IMG/VR virus record: IMGVR_UViG_3300032238_000317
Location: 1-56,992 of that record
Origin: a virus
DNA length: 56,992 nt
Strand: one strand, 5' to 3'
The notes under the pieces are model-generated. The model did not search any database. It had not been told where the DNA came from and was given only the letters and a program-made list of their open reading frames with translations. Position numbers and translations under genes: made by a program. Of the stretch, positions 26,508 to 35,147 are shown in pieces; positions within the stretch are counted from its first letter, which is position 1, and every line of letters begins with the position of its first letter.

Positions 26508-27374
26508 TTAAAAACTCGTCAAGTCCTTCATAAGATGCGTGAGTTTATTCTCAACAAAATAATTAAACATCTTATTACTATTTATAATGGGTTTCTTGTA
26601 TTCCTCAAGAATTGCATCGACATATTCTGGCGGAATATAATTAAGATCAATCAGTTGTTGATTGCGCCTAAACATTTCCACGCTAAAATGATTTCTATTA
26701 TTAGCAATATCCAAAGGAATAGTATTGGTGAATTCTGCAAGTCTCTTTGCAGTAATGGGTTTCTGTCGCTTAGTTTCTACAATAAATGTATCACTATCGG
26801 AAAGAATATTAGGAATACCATCACCCGAATCACCACGGACAATCTGTTCAAACAGAAATGTCGTCGGATCATCGCAAGTTACCATCTTCTTCTTTTGCTG
26901 ACTGTATAGTTCCACATTGGGATAATACAGCAGTTGCTGAAAATCCTTATCGTTGGATACAATAAGAACCTTTTCTGTCGGGGAATAGTGCTTTGCAAGA
27001 ACAGCAATGATGTCATCCGCTTCGCAGCGATCCACCTTCATGTTCTTATATGGCATGTTGGTTGCGACTTCTTCGCGGATAACTTTCATCGCATCGAAGA
27101 TGACATCCCAATACTCTTGATTATCCTCGCGCATCTTCTTGCGATTTGCCTTGTAGTGTGGAAAGATTTCCTTTCTCCAATAATTGTTGGAGTCTTGGCA
27201 AATTACAATATTACCATAATCACTGCTGAACTTATCTTTAATCGAACGATAGGTGTTCAGAGTAATATGGCGAATCAGATTAATCGGATCGTCTTCTCCA
27301 AGAATCGCACTCGGATCGGGATATTGAGAGAAGATCGAAGATAGAACAATTTGAGAATTGTCGATGAGAATCAT
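26508..27374 (-). CDS. rnh: RNase H / 5'-3' flap exonuclease
   Basis: A 288-residue FEN-1/T4 RNase H family nuclease that removes RNA primers from lagging-strand fragments. Metal-binding acids are visible in MILIDNSQ (Asp5), IVICQDSNNYWRKEIFPHYKANRKK (Asp plus the basic helix), DRCEADDIIAVLA and IVSNDKDFQQLL. Its length is close to T4 RNase H (305). It overlaps the upstream gene by 4 bases. Confidence 0.93.
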   Translation of the reverse strand: MILIDNSQIVLSSIFSQYPDPSAILGEDDPINLIRHITLNTYRSIKDKFSSDYGNIVICQDSNNYWRKEIFPHYKANRKKMREDNQEYWDVIFDAMKVIREEVATNMPYKNMKVDRCEADDIIAVLAKHYSPTEKVLIVSNDKDFQQLLYYPNVELYSQQKKKMVTCDDPTTFLFEQIVRGDSGDGIPNILSDSDTFIVETKRQKPITAKRLAEFTNTIPLDIANNRNHFSVEMFRRNQQLIDLNYIPPEYVDAILEEYKKPIINSNKMFNYFVENKLTHLMKDLTSF

Positions 27375-28489
27375 TTAAATGCTTTCACAATAATTGTGTT
27401 TTCGTTGATACGAGGAGTTGCTTCTGCTTCTTTAGTCTTCAGACTATCATAATGGTTCTTGATGCTCTTGATACCACCAGTAATAGACTTGAAGAAATCC
27501 TTTGGTTTCCGCACAGTCTTACATACTGCTTTGTTTACATTCTGTACCGTGGTTCCCTTGATGCTAAATCCATCAAGAGATTCCGATTCAAAAATGCAAA
27601 CCTTGCAATACTTGGTATTGAACACAACCAACTTGGACGCTCCAATTATATCACGCGGATCAATGGAAGTCAAACCAAGTTCGGTATCTTCTCGTTGAAA
27701 CTTAAGTTTCTTTATGAGTTTTTCCGCAGACTTTTTCTTCTTCTTGCGTGGTTTTCTCTGCTTCTTCTGAAGAGCATATTGACCAGTAATATCCACAATA
27801 GAAGAAAGAAGTTCAACAAACTTCCTCAACTTTACTTTACCAAGGTATTCATATGCTTCAAGAAGTTGGGGATCGTTTCCCTCAAGTGCTTCTTGCTTTT
27901 CCTTTACGATACCCGAATAGTAATCGTGAATTGCCTGACATTCATAAGACTTCAGTTTATTATTTGTAATCCATGCTTCGACATTAAATGTCTTCATGAA
28001 TTGCTTATAATCAGAAGCAGTAATGAATTCGTCAATCTTTACTTCAAGTTCACCAATAGTATCGCTGATCTTATTTTGAATATGATCCTGTACGGAAGGA
28101 CGAACCACCTTGGGTTCCTCTTCAACGATATTCACGGCATTTGCTTTGATTAAAAGATTGGTATAGTGTCTATCAAAATACTGTTGATCTTTAACAGTAA
28201 TTCTACCACCAAGAGACATAATTCTGCAAAGAGAACCAATATCCCTAAACAGAGGATTATACTTGTCTATTGTCTTAATACGAGTCAAGGTATCTTTTGA
28301 TACCTTTTCGTCAGTCTTGCAATAATCAAGAACAAAGTCCTTGTAATCTTCTTCCGAGCAGAAGTAATTGTACCAATTCAATGCTCGTCCGATCTTACAG
28401 GAAAGTTGTTCCTCAGTAAGAGTAGCACAACCATCCCAAAGCGGTTCTTTACCCATTACGGTAGTTTCGTATTCGTTACCTTTACGCAT
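27371..28489 (-). CDS. Conserved T4-like hypothetical protein, Lys-rich linker
   Basis: A 372-residue protein beginning MRKGNEYETTVMGKEPLWDG. The N-terminal helical domain (1-250) carries an ALNWYNYFCSEEDYKDFVLDYCK stretch. A strongly basic linker (KKQRKPRKKKKKSAEKLIKKLK) near 262-283 suggests nucleic-acid binding. The C-terminal domain has VFNTKYCKVCIFESESLDGFSIKGTTVQN. Similar proteins occur in T4-like cyanophages, without function to my knowledge. The second ATG is preferred because GGAG lies 8 bases before it. If transcription begins at the promoter's +1 (28495), the first ATG would be leaderless instead. Confidence 0.7.
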   Translation of the reverse strand: MRKGNEYETTVMGKEPLWDGCATLTEEQLSCKIGRALNWYNYFCSEEDYKDFVLDYCKTDEKVSKDTLTRIKTIDKYNPLFRDIGSLCRIMSLGGRITVKDQQYFDRHYTNLLIKANAVNIVEEEPKVVRPSVQDHIQNKISDTIGELEVKIDEFITASDYKQFMKTFNVEAWITNNKLKSYECQAIHDYYSGIVKEKQEALEGNDPQLLEAYEYLGKVKLRKFVELLSSIVDITGQYALQKKQRKPRKKKKKSAEKLIKKLKFQREDTELGLTSIDPRDIIGASKLVVFNTKYCKVCIFESESLDGFSIKGTTVQNVNKAVCKTVRKPKDFFKSITGGIKSIKNHYDSLKTKEAEATPRINENTIIVKAFK

Positions 28490-28501
28490 ACTCATGTCTC
28501 C

Positions 28502-28529
28502 ATTATAGCATGAGTATCAGGAGTGTCAA
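28502..28529 (-). promoter_or_regulatory. Consensus sigma70 promoter overlapping a stop codon and abutting an ATG
   Basis: TTGACA (28529-28524) contains the TGA stop of the methyltransferase gene. The spacer is 16 bp, TATAAT is at 28507-28502, and the predicted +1 is base 28495, the A of the first ATG of the next gene. Both hexamers are perfect. Confidence 0.85.
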
Positions 28530-30145
28530 GGTTTGTAAAACACAAACACGGGTTCATATTTCATTACCTTACCGTCTACCTTGCAAAAATTTTTGCATTT
28601 TGGAATTCCATTTTCATCTACACGATTTTGGCCAGGCATAGGTTCCAGTGCCATCTTTAGCGTATACATGTATTTCATTCCAAGACTCTCCAAGATATCT
28701 TTGCTATCCTTTTCTAGTGGAAGATATTCTCCTTTAATTAAAAGGTCTGCAATATTCCACAAAAGGTATCTATTATTTCTCAGAGATTCAACACAAGTTG
28801 TTAGGGTAGGACGAAGGAATCCATCTCTCCATGAATCATAATTTGAAAATTTCTTATATGATTGCGTGGGATCTTCCGAATATGCTTCTCTGTTAAAATA
28901 TGGAGGAGAAGTAAATACTAGATCGACTTGTCCCTTATATTTGGCGAATCCTTGAGAATCACCAATAACTTCTGATCCAAGTCTAAAGATTTCGTATGTA
29001 TTTGATTGGGAGAAGAACGAGTTTCCGCGATATGTTTTTGTATTATAAAAATCAGCAAGCGAACCGTATTTACCAGCACTGCCAAGATTAGCAGGATAGT
29101 TGTCGGTATTAGGATCAGTACCGATGTAATGTACCACTCTGTCATCTGCAACGGCCATAGCACCAAGAATGCGACCGCCCCAACCAGCGGAGGGATCGTA
29201 TATATTAACCACTTCTTGATCCTTGCAATGTTCTGTGAATCTTTCATAAAGATACTTTGCTGTTAGTGGTGGAAAATTTACTGCGGGTTGAATGTAACCG
29301 ATTCTAAAGCACTTAAATCCCGAAGGAAAAACTTTCTCTCCCTTTCGGTACAAGCGAATAGCATAGATCTTGTCATCTGGCATATTATCTATATCAAAGT
29401 TGGAATGATGTCGATATTCCATCTTGTCTTTCCAAGACAATACTTGTTCTTTTGATATCATCAGAACATCAGATCTATCCAACTGAAAGTATCCAGTATT
29501 CATTCCAATTTTTGGTTCCACTTGTTCAAGTAGAAAATCATGATCTTTGAAAATAGAAGGATTGCTAAAATATGCCTCTAACCATTCTTGACCATTTGCT
29601 ACATCTATAATTGCATACTTTGGGGAATGCTTAAGTGCAGAAAGTGCATGAGAGTAGAATGAATCACGACGAAGATGACGCATAGATCCCTTTACAACTC
29701 GCTCTAATAGATCAGGATCTGCAACAAGATCATAAATGGAATAACCATTATCCTTTTCAGAATAATTGATTCTAGTCTTGAACATGTTAGAGAACCACTG
29801 ATCGACTTCCACTCCTACGCGACACTTGTTGATAATGACATCGTTCACTCTACCATCGGAGAGTTCATCAATATATTCAAATTCATGAACAGGATAAGAT
29901 TCAAGACGATTGAAACTGTCTATGATTTCCTGCTCATTCTTTCCTGTGCGCGGAGGACAACCAAAGGTGTCCCAGGCATATTTGATTTCTTCTCTCAGCA
30001 AAACAACCCAATCCTTAAACTGATCGGGTGTCATCGCAAGAAGATCTTCAAAGTATACATTTATCTTTGAATTGATTATATAATCATTACGCTGATATTC
30101 AGGAGCAGGGGAGTTCTTGATTTTTGTATTTCCAGTAATAGACAT
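28526..30145 (-). CDS. DNA methyltransferase (TSPPY type), copy 2
   Basis: A 539-residue predicted AdoMet-dependent DNA methyltransferase. The AdoMet motif is YDPSAGWGGRILG (near 316-328), IGTDPN follows, and the catalytic motif is FTSPPYFN (near 411-418) with YDSWRDGFLRPTL after it. The N-terminal ~300 residues have no recognised domain and could hold target recognition or a second activity. It resembles the 441-residue enzyme at 9502-10827 in its catalytic core. The start is uncertain: ATG at 30145 is used, but a GTG at 30163 is in frame. Either overlaps the GNAT gene, by 47 or 65 bases. Confidence 0.8.
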   Translation of the reverse strand: MSITGNTKIKNSPAPEYQRNDYIINSKINVYFEDLLAMTPDQFKDWVVLLREEIKYAWDTFGCPPRTGKNEQEIIDSFNRLESYPVHEFEYIDELSDGRVNDVIINKCRVGVEVDQWFSNMFKTRINYSEKDNGYSIYDLVADPDLLERVVKGSMRHLRRDSFYSHALSALKHSPKYAIIDVANGQEWLEAYFSNPSIFKDHDFLLEQVEPKIGMNTGYFQLDRSDVLMISKEQVLSWKDKMEYRHHSNFDIDNMPDDKIYAIRLYRKGEKVFPSGFKCFRIGYIQPAVNFPPLTAKYLYERFTEHCKDQEVVNIYDPSAGWGGRILGAMAVADDRVVHYIGTDPNTDNYPANLGSAGKYGSLADFYNTKTYRGNSFFSQSNTYEIFRLGSEVIGDSQGFAKYKGQVDLVFTSPPYFNREAYSEDPTQSYKKFSNYDSWRDGFLRPTLTTCVESLRNNRYLLWNIADLLIKGEYLPLEKDSKDILESLGMKYMYTLKMALEPMPGQNRVDENGIPKCKNFCKVDGKVMKYEPVFVFYKP

Positions 30146-30557
30146 GGCCAGGTAGAGTTCCACTCTTCCAACTTATATCACCGATTAGTTGAAAGTCATT
30201 CTTCTTATAAAAATTTATTGCACGGAGATTGTCCGCACGAACCGATAAGTATACATCTCTTTCGCACCATTGCAAGAACTCATTTAATAACTTTCCTGCA
30301 TTACCGTTTCCCTTTTGGGTATTCAGTATTTGTTTTATGGTACAAGAACCTCTAGGTGCAATGACATTTCCTATGTTATTGTTTCTCTTATAGAAATTGT
30401 ACATTATAATTACACCATCGGAATACACACAGTTGGATTTTTCTATCATTCGATAGATGTAATCTGTTCTGATGTGCGGAAAAATATTTCTATTTTGTCC
30501 AAATGCTTCTTTTATGGCATCGTAATCTGATAATGTAGCAACTGGTATTGCGATCAT
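30099..30557 (-). CDS. GNAT-family N-acetyltransferase
   Basis: A 152-residue GNAT-fold protein that would transfer an acetyl group from acetyl-CoA to an amine. The pyrophosphate-loop-like KGNGNAGKLL (motif A) and the C-terminal VYLSVRADNLRAINFYKKNDFQLIGD (motif B, Asn and Tyr) are typical. The substrate is unknown. It lies between gp46 (ATGA overlap) and the methyltransferase it overlaps. A link to DNA modification is possible, since some phages decorate bases with amino-acyl or acetyl groups, but this is inference. Confidence 0.75.
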   Translation of the reverse strand: MIAIPVATLSDYDAIKEAFGQNRNIFPHIRTDYIYRMIEKSNCVYSDGVIIMYNFYKRNNNIGNVIAPRGSCTIKQILNTQKGNGNAGKLLNEFLQWCERDVYLSVRADNLRAINFYKKNDFQLIGDISWKSGTLPGHVYYWKYKNQELPCS

Positions 30558-32269
30558 TTTATCACACTAAAGTTATTCTTCTTCACAAAGGTAATATGGT
30601 TCTCAAACTTGTCTTGTAGTAGTTCTTTTGGTTTGTGACTGATTACAAATATATTTGTATTCTTTTTCACACTCTTGAGAATATCTAGGAAAGATTCAGT
30701 TGAAGTATCGTCCAGACTACCATCAAGTACTTCATCAAAAATCAACAGATTGCAATTTACAGAATTCTTAAGTTGTGCAGTTGCTCTCCATGCAAACAGC
30801 AAAGCAAGATCTATCTTTCTCTTCTCTCCCTCACTAAAACTATCGTAGGTAAAGATATCCCTGTGCCGACTTTTGATGGTTTCCGCGAAGTTCTCGTCCA
30901 GTTCAAACTTGACAAAGAAATTCATCTGATTTAGATAATTATTAATTATCTTATTCATGATTGGAAGATAATGCTTGATGATCTTTGCTTTGATACCACC
31001 ATCTTTGATCAGATTGCTGATGATGTTATAATAGTAAGCATCTTCCAAGAACGACTTGCGCTTGTCGGTATGCTCCTGTATATCAGTTTTAAATTGAGTA
31101 AGAACTTCTTGTTCTTTTTCAATATTTTCAGAATCTTTGGTTAAATCATTAATATTATTTTGAATTTTTAGTATGTACTTACCTGTGCTAGTAAGTTGAC
31201 TATTTTTGGTACTTAGTTCTTTTTCAAGAGCAAGCATCTTCTTACCAATAGTACTAATGTCACTGATTCTTTTATCTGCTTCTGATATTTTCTGAGACAA
31301 TTGAATCAAACCATCACTATATTGTTTAAGTTTGGAAGTCTTTTCGTTAATATGATCACACTTAACTTGTTCATTTAGAGGTTGAGAACAAGTAGGGCAA
31401 TTATCATTATTTTTATAGAATTCTAAACTCTTTTCTGTGCTTTTTAGATTCACTTCAATTTGATCTTGAAGAGAAGTCAATTTAATTTTTGTCTCATGGA
31501 TGTCCACAGAATCAGCAATATTTTCAGAATACTGTTGAATATTTTTATTAATTTCTTCTATTTCAACAGTCAACTCTTCCATCAGTTTAGTAGATTCTTT
31601 AATCTCTTCCGTGTACTTGTCTAGAGTTTGCTGACTATTATTCTTAAGATTGTCTATGATTTTTTGCTGACTCTCTTGCTTGTGCTTTAGAATCTTTATA
31701 GAATCGTCAATCTCTTTCATATCATCTTTAAGTAGAGCAACCTTTCCCTTAAGAACATTGTTCATTACGGAAAAAATGTTGATATCAAGCAATGCTTCTA
31801 CGATGTTTCTACGATCTGCTGCGCTCAAACGCATGAAGGGTGTGTAGTTGGTAGAACCCAAAATAACAACTTGACAAAAAGACTTATGACTCATCTTTAG
31901 GATCTGTGTTTCAAACATCTCCTGATAGTCTTTTGCTTTTGCGTCCTGATTGATTAACTTACCATCTTTATAGATTTCAAATATCTTAGGAGACAGTCCG
32001 CGCACAACTTTATAAGTTGCTTCGTTTACGGAAAATTCAATCTCAACCTTTAGATCCTTTTCATTGATGGAGTTTACAAGTTGAGGAATATTGATATTTC
32101 TATATGGTTTGCCAAATAAAACAAAAGACAACGCATCCAACATCGTAGTCTTTCCTGCACCATTATCTCCATTGATAAGAGTGGTTTTAGATTTTAGAAA
32201 ATCAATTTCTGTAAAAGTATTGCCTGTTGAAAGAAAATTCTTCCAACGAATCTTAATAAATTTAATCAC
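30554..32269 (-). CDS. gp46: Recombination endonuclease subunit gp46 (Rad50-like)
   Basis: A 571-residue SMC/Rad50-type ATPase that works with gp47 to resect DNA ends and degrade host DNA. Walker A GDNGAGKTT is at 34-42, a long coiled coil spans ~170-420, a zinc hook CPTC lies at 291-294, the ABC signature SFSEGEKRK is near 480, and Walker B LLIFDEVLDGSLD follows. T4 gp46 has 560 residues. It ends in an ATGA overlap with the GNAT gene. Confidence 0.96.
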   Translation of the reverse strand: MIKFIKIRWKNFLSTGNTFTEIDFLKSKTTLINGDNGAGKTTMLDALSFVLFGKPYRNINIPQLVNSINEKDLKVEIEFSVNEATYKVVRGLSPKIFEIYKDGKLINQDAKAKDYQEMFETQILKMSHKSFCQVVILGSTNYTPFMRLSAADRRNIVEALLDINIFSVMNNVLKGKVALLKDDMKEIDDSIKILKHKQESQQKIIDNLKNNSQQTLDKYTEEIKESTKLMEELTVEIEEINKNIQQYSENIADSVDIHETKIKLTSLQDQIEVNLKSTEKSLEFYKNNDNCPTCSQPLNEQVKCDHINEKTSKLKQYSDGLIQLSQKISEADKRISDISTIGKKMLALEKELSTKNSQLTSTGKYILKIQNNINDLTKDSENIEKEQEVLTQFKTDIQEHTDKRKSFLEDAYYYNIISNLIKDGGIKAKIIKHYLPIMNKIINNYLNQMNFFVKFELDENFAETIKSRHRDIFTYDSFSEGEKRKIDLALLFAWRATAQLKNSVNCNLLIFDEVLDGSLDDTSTESFLDILKSVKKNTNIFVISHKPKELLQDKFENHITFVKKNNFSVIK

Positions 32270-32280
32270 AAATTACTCCG

Positions 32281-32844
32281 TCACTTATGATGACTTGGTT
32301 TCTTTCTCACAAGAACTGCTCTACGCTTCATTGAAAGTTTGCGCTTTCTGTTTGCAAGTCTTCTCTTCTTTCTTGCCTTGCGAGCAGAGATTCTTGCTCT
32401 TCTCTTCATTTTGTTAAGTTGTGCAGTTGGTCTGCGACGGCAGGATCTTCCTATCTTCATCTGCCCTGGTCCGCATTTAAAGATAACCTTACGCTTACCC
32501 CCACGAACCGCAAGAGTTCTCTTTACCGCTCCTTCTAATAGTGAAGGATCTGTGGTGCTAAGATACTGTATCTCGTATACTTCGTCTAGAGGTGTGGTAT
32601 AGAATCCTTCATCTTCTTCAAGTAGAAGAGTATTATCTTCCTCGTCTATTTCAAAATCAGTTATGTCGTCAAATACATCATCAAAATTTTCATTTATAAT
32701 AAATGATCTGTTTGTAGCACCTATGATTTCAAAATCATAGGAATCAAAAATATGCTCAACCAAGTCTTTATTCTCGGGAGCAAATAAAATTTGGGTACTA
32801 TGTTCTGAATGTTCTACGAGTGTAAATGAAAATCCATTGTTCAT
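32281..32844 (-). CDS. Acidic-basic two-part protein with Cys motif
   Basis: A 187-residue protein with strongly contrasting halves. Residues 1-110 are acidic (a DDVFDDITDFEIDEED segment), while residues ~115-187 are very basic, with KVIFKCGPGQMKIGRSCRRRP and then Arg/Lys-rich helices (KMKRRARISARKARKKRRL). The basic part looks histone-like and would bind nucleic acid; the acidic part could mask it. I recall related CKPG...C-basic proteins in other T4-like marine phages, without known role. It overlaps the upstream gene by 4 bases. Confidence 0.7.
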   Translation of the reverse strand: MNNGFSFTLVEHSEHSTQILFAPENKDLVEHIFDSYDFEIIGATNRSFIINENFDDVFDDITDFEIDEEDNTLLLEEDEGFYTTPLDEVYEIQYLSTTDPSLLEGAVKRTLAVRGGKRKVIFKCGPGQMKIGRSCRRRPTAQLNKMKRRARISARKARKKRRLANRKRKLSMKRRAVLVRKKPSHHK

Positions 32845-33431
32845 GCTATTTGTCCTTTAGAATTATTTAGTTCTAAGAGGCCTTCTGTGAACCACAGGGG
32901 AGTTTCTCTGTGAGTCCATTTAGCAATCCTGCTCTTTTCATGGATATAATATTGACGGTATGCAGCAACGGCATCCGCTGTCACCTTGTACTTATCTGGC
33001 ATTGCTTGTGCGTATTCGGTACGATGGTCAATATCATTTGTGAAAAACGCATGAGGAATTTCATAAAGAATATTCTCATACAGTTTTTGCATTTTATGTT
33101 CCTTATTGTACCTATGGGTATACTCCTTGCACAAAGCATAACCATGATGCACCAACCAGTTGTAATTGTGCAACGATTCAAATGCCCACTTTGTGCATGG
33201 GTGGTTTACCATTACTGCTTTGCAGAGCAGCAAATCCCATTGACTATTAGGATGTTGCCAACGCTTAACTTTACGATTATTAGCAGTGACTTCGATGTAT
33301 TGATTGCCGTCCATTACACGATGGACAGTTGATGCCATCTGAGCGGTTTCTACAATCATTTTTACGACATGCTTGTCACAAAGACTTTGTGCAGCAACAA
33401 CGGGATCATGATCTACTACGAAGATATTCAT
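32841..33431 (-). CDS. Conserved phage protein, MNIFVVDHDP family
   Basis: A 196-residue protein with a conserved-looking opening, MNIFVVDHDPVVAAQSLCDK, then HVVKMIVETAQM and HRVMDG; later NHPCTKWAFESLHNYNWL, YAQAMPDKYK and IAKWTHRETPLWF. I recall this family as common in T4-like and other phages with no proven activity; an annotation as pyrimidine-dimer glycosylase sometimes appears, but DenV motifs are not evident here. It has its own consensus-like promoter abutting the ATG and no Shine-Dalgarno. Confidence 0.72.
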   Translation of the reverse strand: MNIFVVDHDPVVAAQSLCDKHVVKMIVETAQMASTVHRVMDGNQYIEVTANNRKVKRWQHPNSQWDLLLCKAVMVNHPCTKWAFESLHNYNWLVHHGYALCKEYTHRYNKEHKMQKLYENILYEIPHAFFTNDIDHRTEYAQAMPDKYKVTADAVAAYRQYYIHEKSRIAKWTHRETPLWFTEGLLELNNSKGQIA

Positions 33432-33438
33432 AGCACTT

Positions 33439-33467
33439 AGTATACCACATCACTCTTCGATTGTCAA
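33439..33467 (-). promoter_or_regulatory. Sigma70 promoter abutting the ATG at 33431
   Basis: TTGACA (33467-33462), 17-bp spacer, TATACT (33444-33439). The predicted +1 is base 33432, one before the A of the ATG, giving a leaderless or one-base-leader transcript. The -35 lies within the last codons of gp47. Confidence 0.78.
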
Positions 33468-34499
33468 ACTCTCCACATAAAGATCATGAATCATTTTCTT
33501 TAATTTCAATTTATTGTCAATGTTTTCCATCTTGTCGATTTCTTCATTGATCAAACTGATGGTGTCTTTTGATACATCGTCAACAGATGCTGCCATTATT
33601 TGTTGATCGGAATAGTCTTCGATGATGCTGATTTCATATACACCGTTATCATATAGCGATTGTACAAAACTATCAAACATCACTGGATTTGTTTTGTTCT
33701 GTACAATGACTTTTACGAATGATTTGGAATACTGAGCAAAATCAGTTTCCAACATGTCGTAGTTTTTATCATCGTATCCGATCTGATAGAACAGTTTGTT
33801 TGGACTCTTGATGTATTCAAGTTCACGGGTATCGGTATCAAATACATGGAATCCCTTCTTTTCGTTGAGATCATTGAATGTAATCTGATACTGAGTACCA
33901 AGATATTCTACATTTTTATCGGATTGCTTGCAGTGAAAATGTCCTGAGAATACTTTATCAAACTTAGAAAATAGATTTACATCCAATCCTTCTTCGTGCT
34001 TTACTCCACGCAGTACTTGGAATCCAGCGATTTCAAGATGTCCAATAGCATATTCTGCATTGGTTGATTGAATTGCCTTGATGCTTTCATCGTAATTTGA
34101 TTTGTTAATCCAAGGAAGTGCAAGAAACTTTACACCATCATCCATTTCAATCTCTGCGGGAGAAGAAATGATATGCATCTTAGATCCAAACAATTCCCTT
34201 ACGGAATTGATATCATTTGTATTTCTAAAATAGGTATCATGGTTACCAATGGTGCAATAAAAATTAATATTCAGTTCTTCGATCTTCTTTATGAAGCGAG
34301 ACTGAACAGCGGAAAGAGTATGAAAATTTACATACTTTCTGCGATCTAGAAGATCTCCTAAATGAAATACCGTATTGATGTTGTTCTTGACCAAGTAAGG
34401 AAAGAACTCTTTTTCAAAGTAGGATAGAAAATGTTCTAGAAAAATCGGGGAATCGTTTCTAGCACCAAAATGGGTATCATTTATCAGAGCAATCTTCAT
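33450..34499 (-). CDS. gp47: Recombination endonuclease subunit gp47 (Mre11-like)
   Basis: A 349-residue metallophosphoesterase nuclease partner of gp46. Metal ligands are visible: NDTH (7-10), HLGDLLDRR (46-54), GNHD (85-88), GHLE (153-156) and SGHFH (185-189). T4 gp47 has 339 residues. ATGA overlap with gp55 upstream. Confidence 0.96.
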   Translation of the reverse strand: MKIALINDTHFGARNDSPIFLEHFLSYFEKEFFPYLVKNNINTVFHLGDLLDRRKYVNFHTLSAVQSRFIKKIEELNINFYCTIGNHDTYFRNTNDINSVRELFGSKMHIISSPAEIEMDDGVKFLALPWINKSNYDESIKAIQSTNAEYAIGHLEIAGFQVLRGVKHEEGLDVNLFSKFDKVFSGHFHCKQSDKNVEYLGTQYQITFNDLNEKKGFHVFDTDTRELEYIKSPNKLFYQIGYDDKNYDMLETDFAQYSKSFVKVIVQNKTNPVMFDSFVQSLYDNGVYEISIIEDYSDQQIMAASVDDVSKDTISLINEEIDKMENIDNKLKLKKMIHDLYVESLTIEE

Positions 34500-35038
34500 G
34501 CAACATCCCCATCAAATAGATCTATATTTTTCTTCTTTTTCTTCTTGGATGGTTTTGCTTCTTCTACTGCATCCATCTGCTTGTAGTTCTCTGCTTCGTC
34601 TTCGTTGATTCCCATCTGTTTCAGATAGTCACTCAGATCTCCATGAACATCCATAGATTGCAGATACTTATACTTGATATAGTTTTGCTTCTTTTCTTTT
34701 TGAATTCTGCGTAAAAAAGCAAAATAGGTTATTTGAGTAAAATATGAAAATGGATTGTGGGATTTTTCACCGTCAAAATTCTCACAATAGAGTAAGCAGT
34801 TTTCTACTGCATCACCAATCATTTCATCTTTGAACGGATAGTTTACAAAGTTTGGTTTCTTTGCCAAGTTTAAGGCAATTTCCAAAAAGCATTGTCCAAT
34901 ATAAGTTGTAATCGGAGGAGGAGTTTCGCCAGTTTCTCTCGCTTCCTTTACTTTACTTTTCCATTCTGTAATTTCTTTGAAGAACTCTTCATTACTGATG
35001 TAATGTGAGTCTGATTTCTTTTTCTTCTTTTTAGTCAT
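34496..35038 (-). CDS. gp55: Late-transcription sigma factor gp55
   Basis: A 180-residue sigma factor that directs host RNA polymerase to TATAAATA late promoters. The segment FKDEMIGDAVENCLLYCENFD and NPFSYFTQITYFAFLRRIQKEKKQNYIK match the sigma region-2-like core of T4 gp55 (185 residues). The C-terminal KKKKKKNIDLFDG ends in a short hydrophobic motif that could bind the gp45 clamp, as in T4 (inference). AAGGA precedes the start, and a sigma70-like promoter lies 24-51 bases upstream of the ATG. Confidence 0.92.
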   Translation of the reverse strand: MTKKKKKKSDSHYISNEEFFKEITEWKSKVKEARETGETPPPITTYIGQCFLEIALNLAKKPNFVNYPFKDEMIGDAVENCLLYCENFDGEKSHNPFSYFTQITYFAFLRRIQKEKKQNYIKYKYLQSMDVHGDLSDYLKQMGINEDEAENYKQMDAVEEAKPSKKKKKKNIDLFDGDVA

Positions 35039-35061
35039 ACTATCCTTTCACATGACGCTGG

Positions 35062-35089
35062 ATTATAGCACAGCACAAACTTTAATCAA
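35062..35089 (-). promoter_or_regulatory. Sigma70-like promoter for gp55
   Basis: TTGATT (35089-35084), 16-bp spacer, TATAAT (35067-35062), about 24 bases before the gp55 ATG. It is divergent from a perfect plus-strand promoter whose -35 starts 25 bases away. An early-class promoter for a late sigma factor makes temporal sense. Confidence 0.65.
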
Positions 35090-35113
35090 GTGAAAAATCT
35101 TAGAAGAAACCAC

Positions 35114-35141
35114 TTGACAAGTTTTTTTGCATGATTATAAT
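35114..35141 (+). promoter_or_regulatory. Perfect consensus promoter on the plus strand
   Basis: TTGACA (35114-35119), 16-bp spacer, TATAAT (35136-35141), reading rightward against all nearby genes. It opens into the 3' end of the 228-residue protein gene. No plus-strand ORF with a ribosome binding site follows, so any product is probably an RNA. Confidence 0.65.
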
Positions 35142-35147
35142 CACTGT

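Noticed and set aside
27452-28153. Plus-strand ORF of 233 codons with hydrophobic stretches
   Set aside because: Antisense to the Lys-rich conserved gene; the hydrophobic stretches are complements of Lys/Glu codons.
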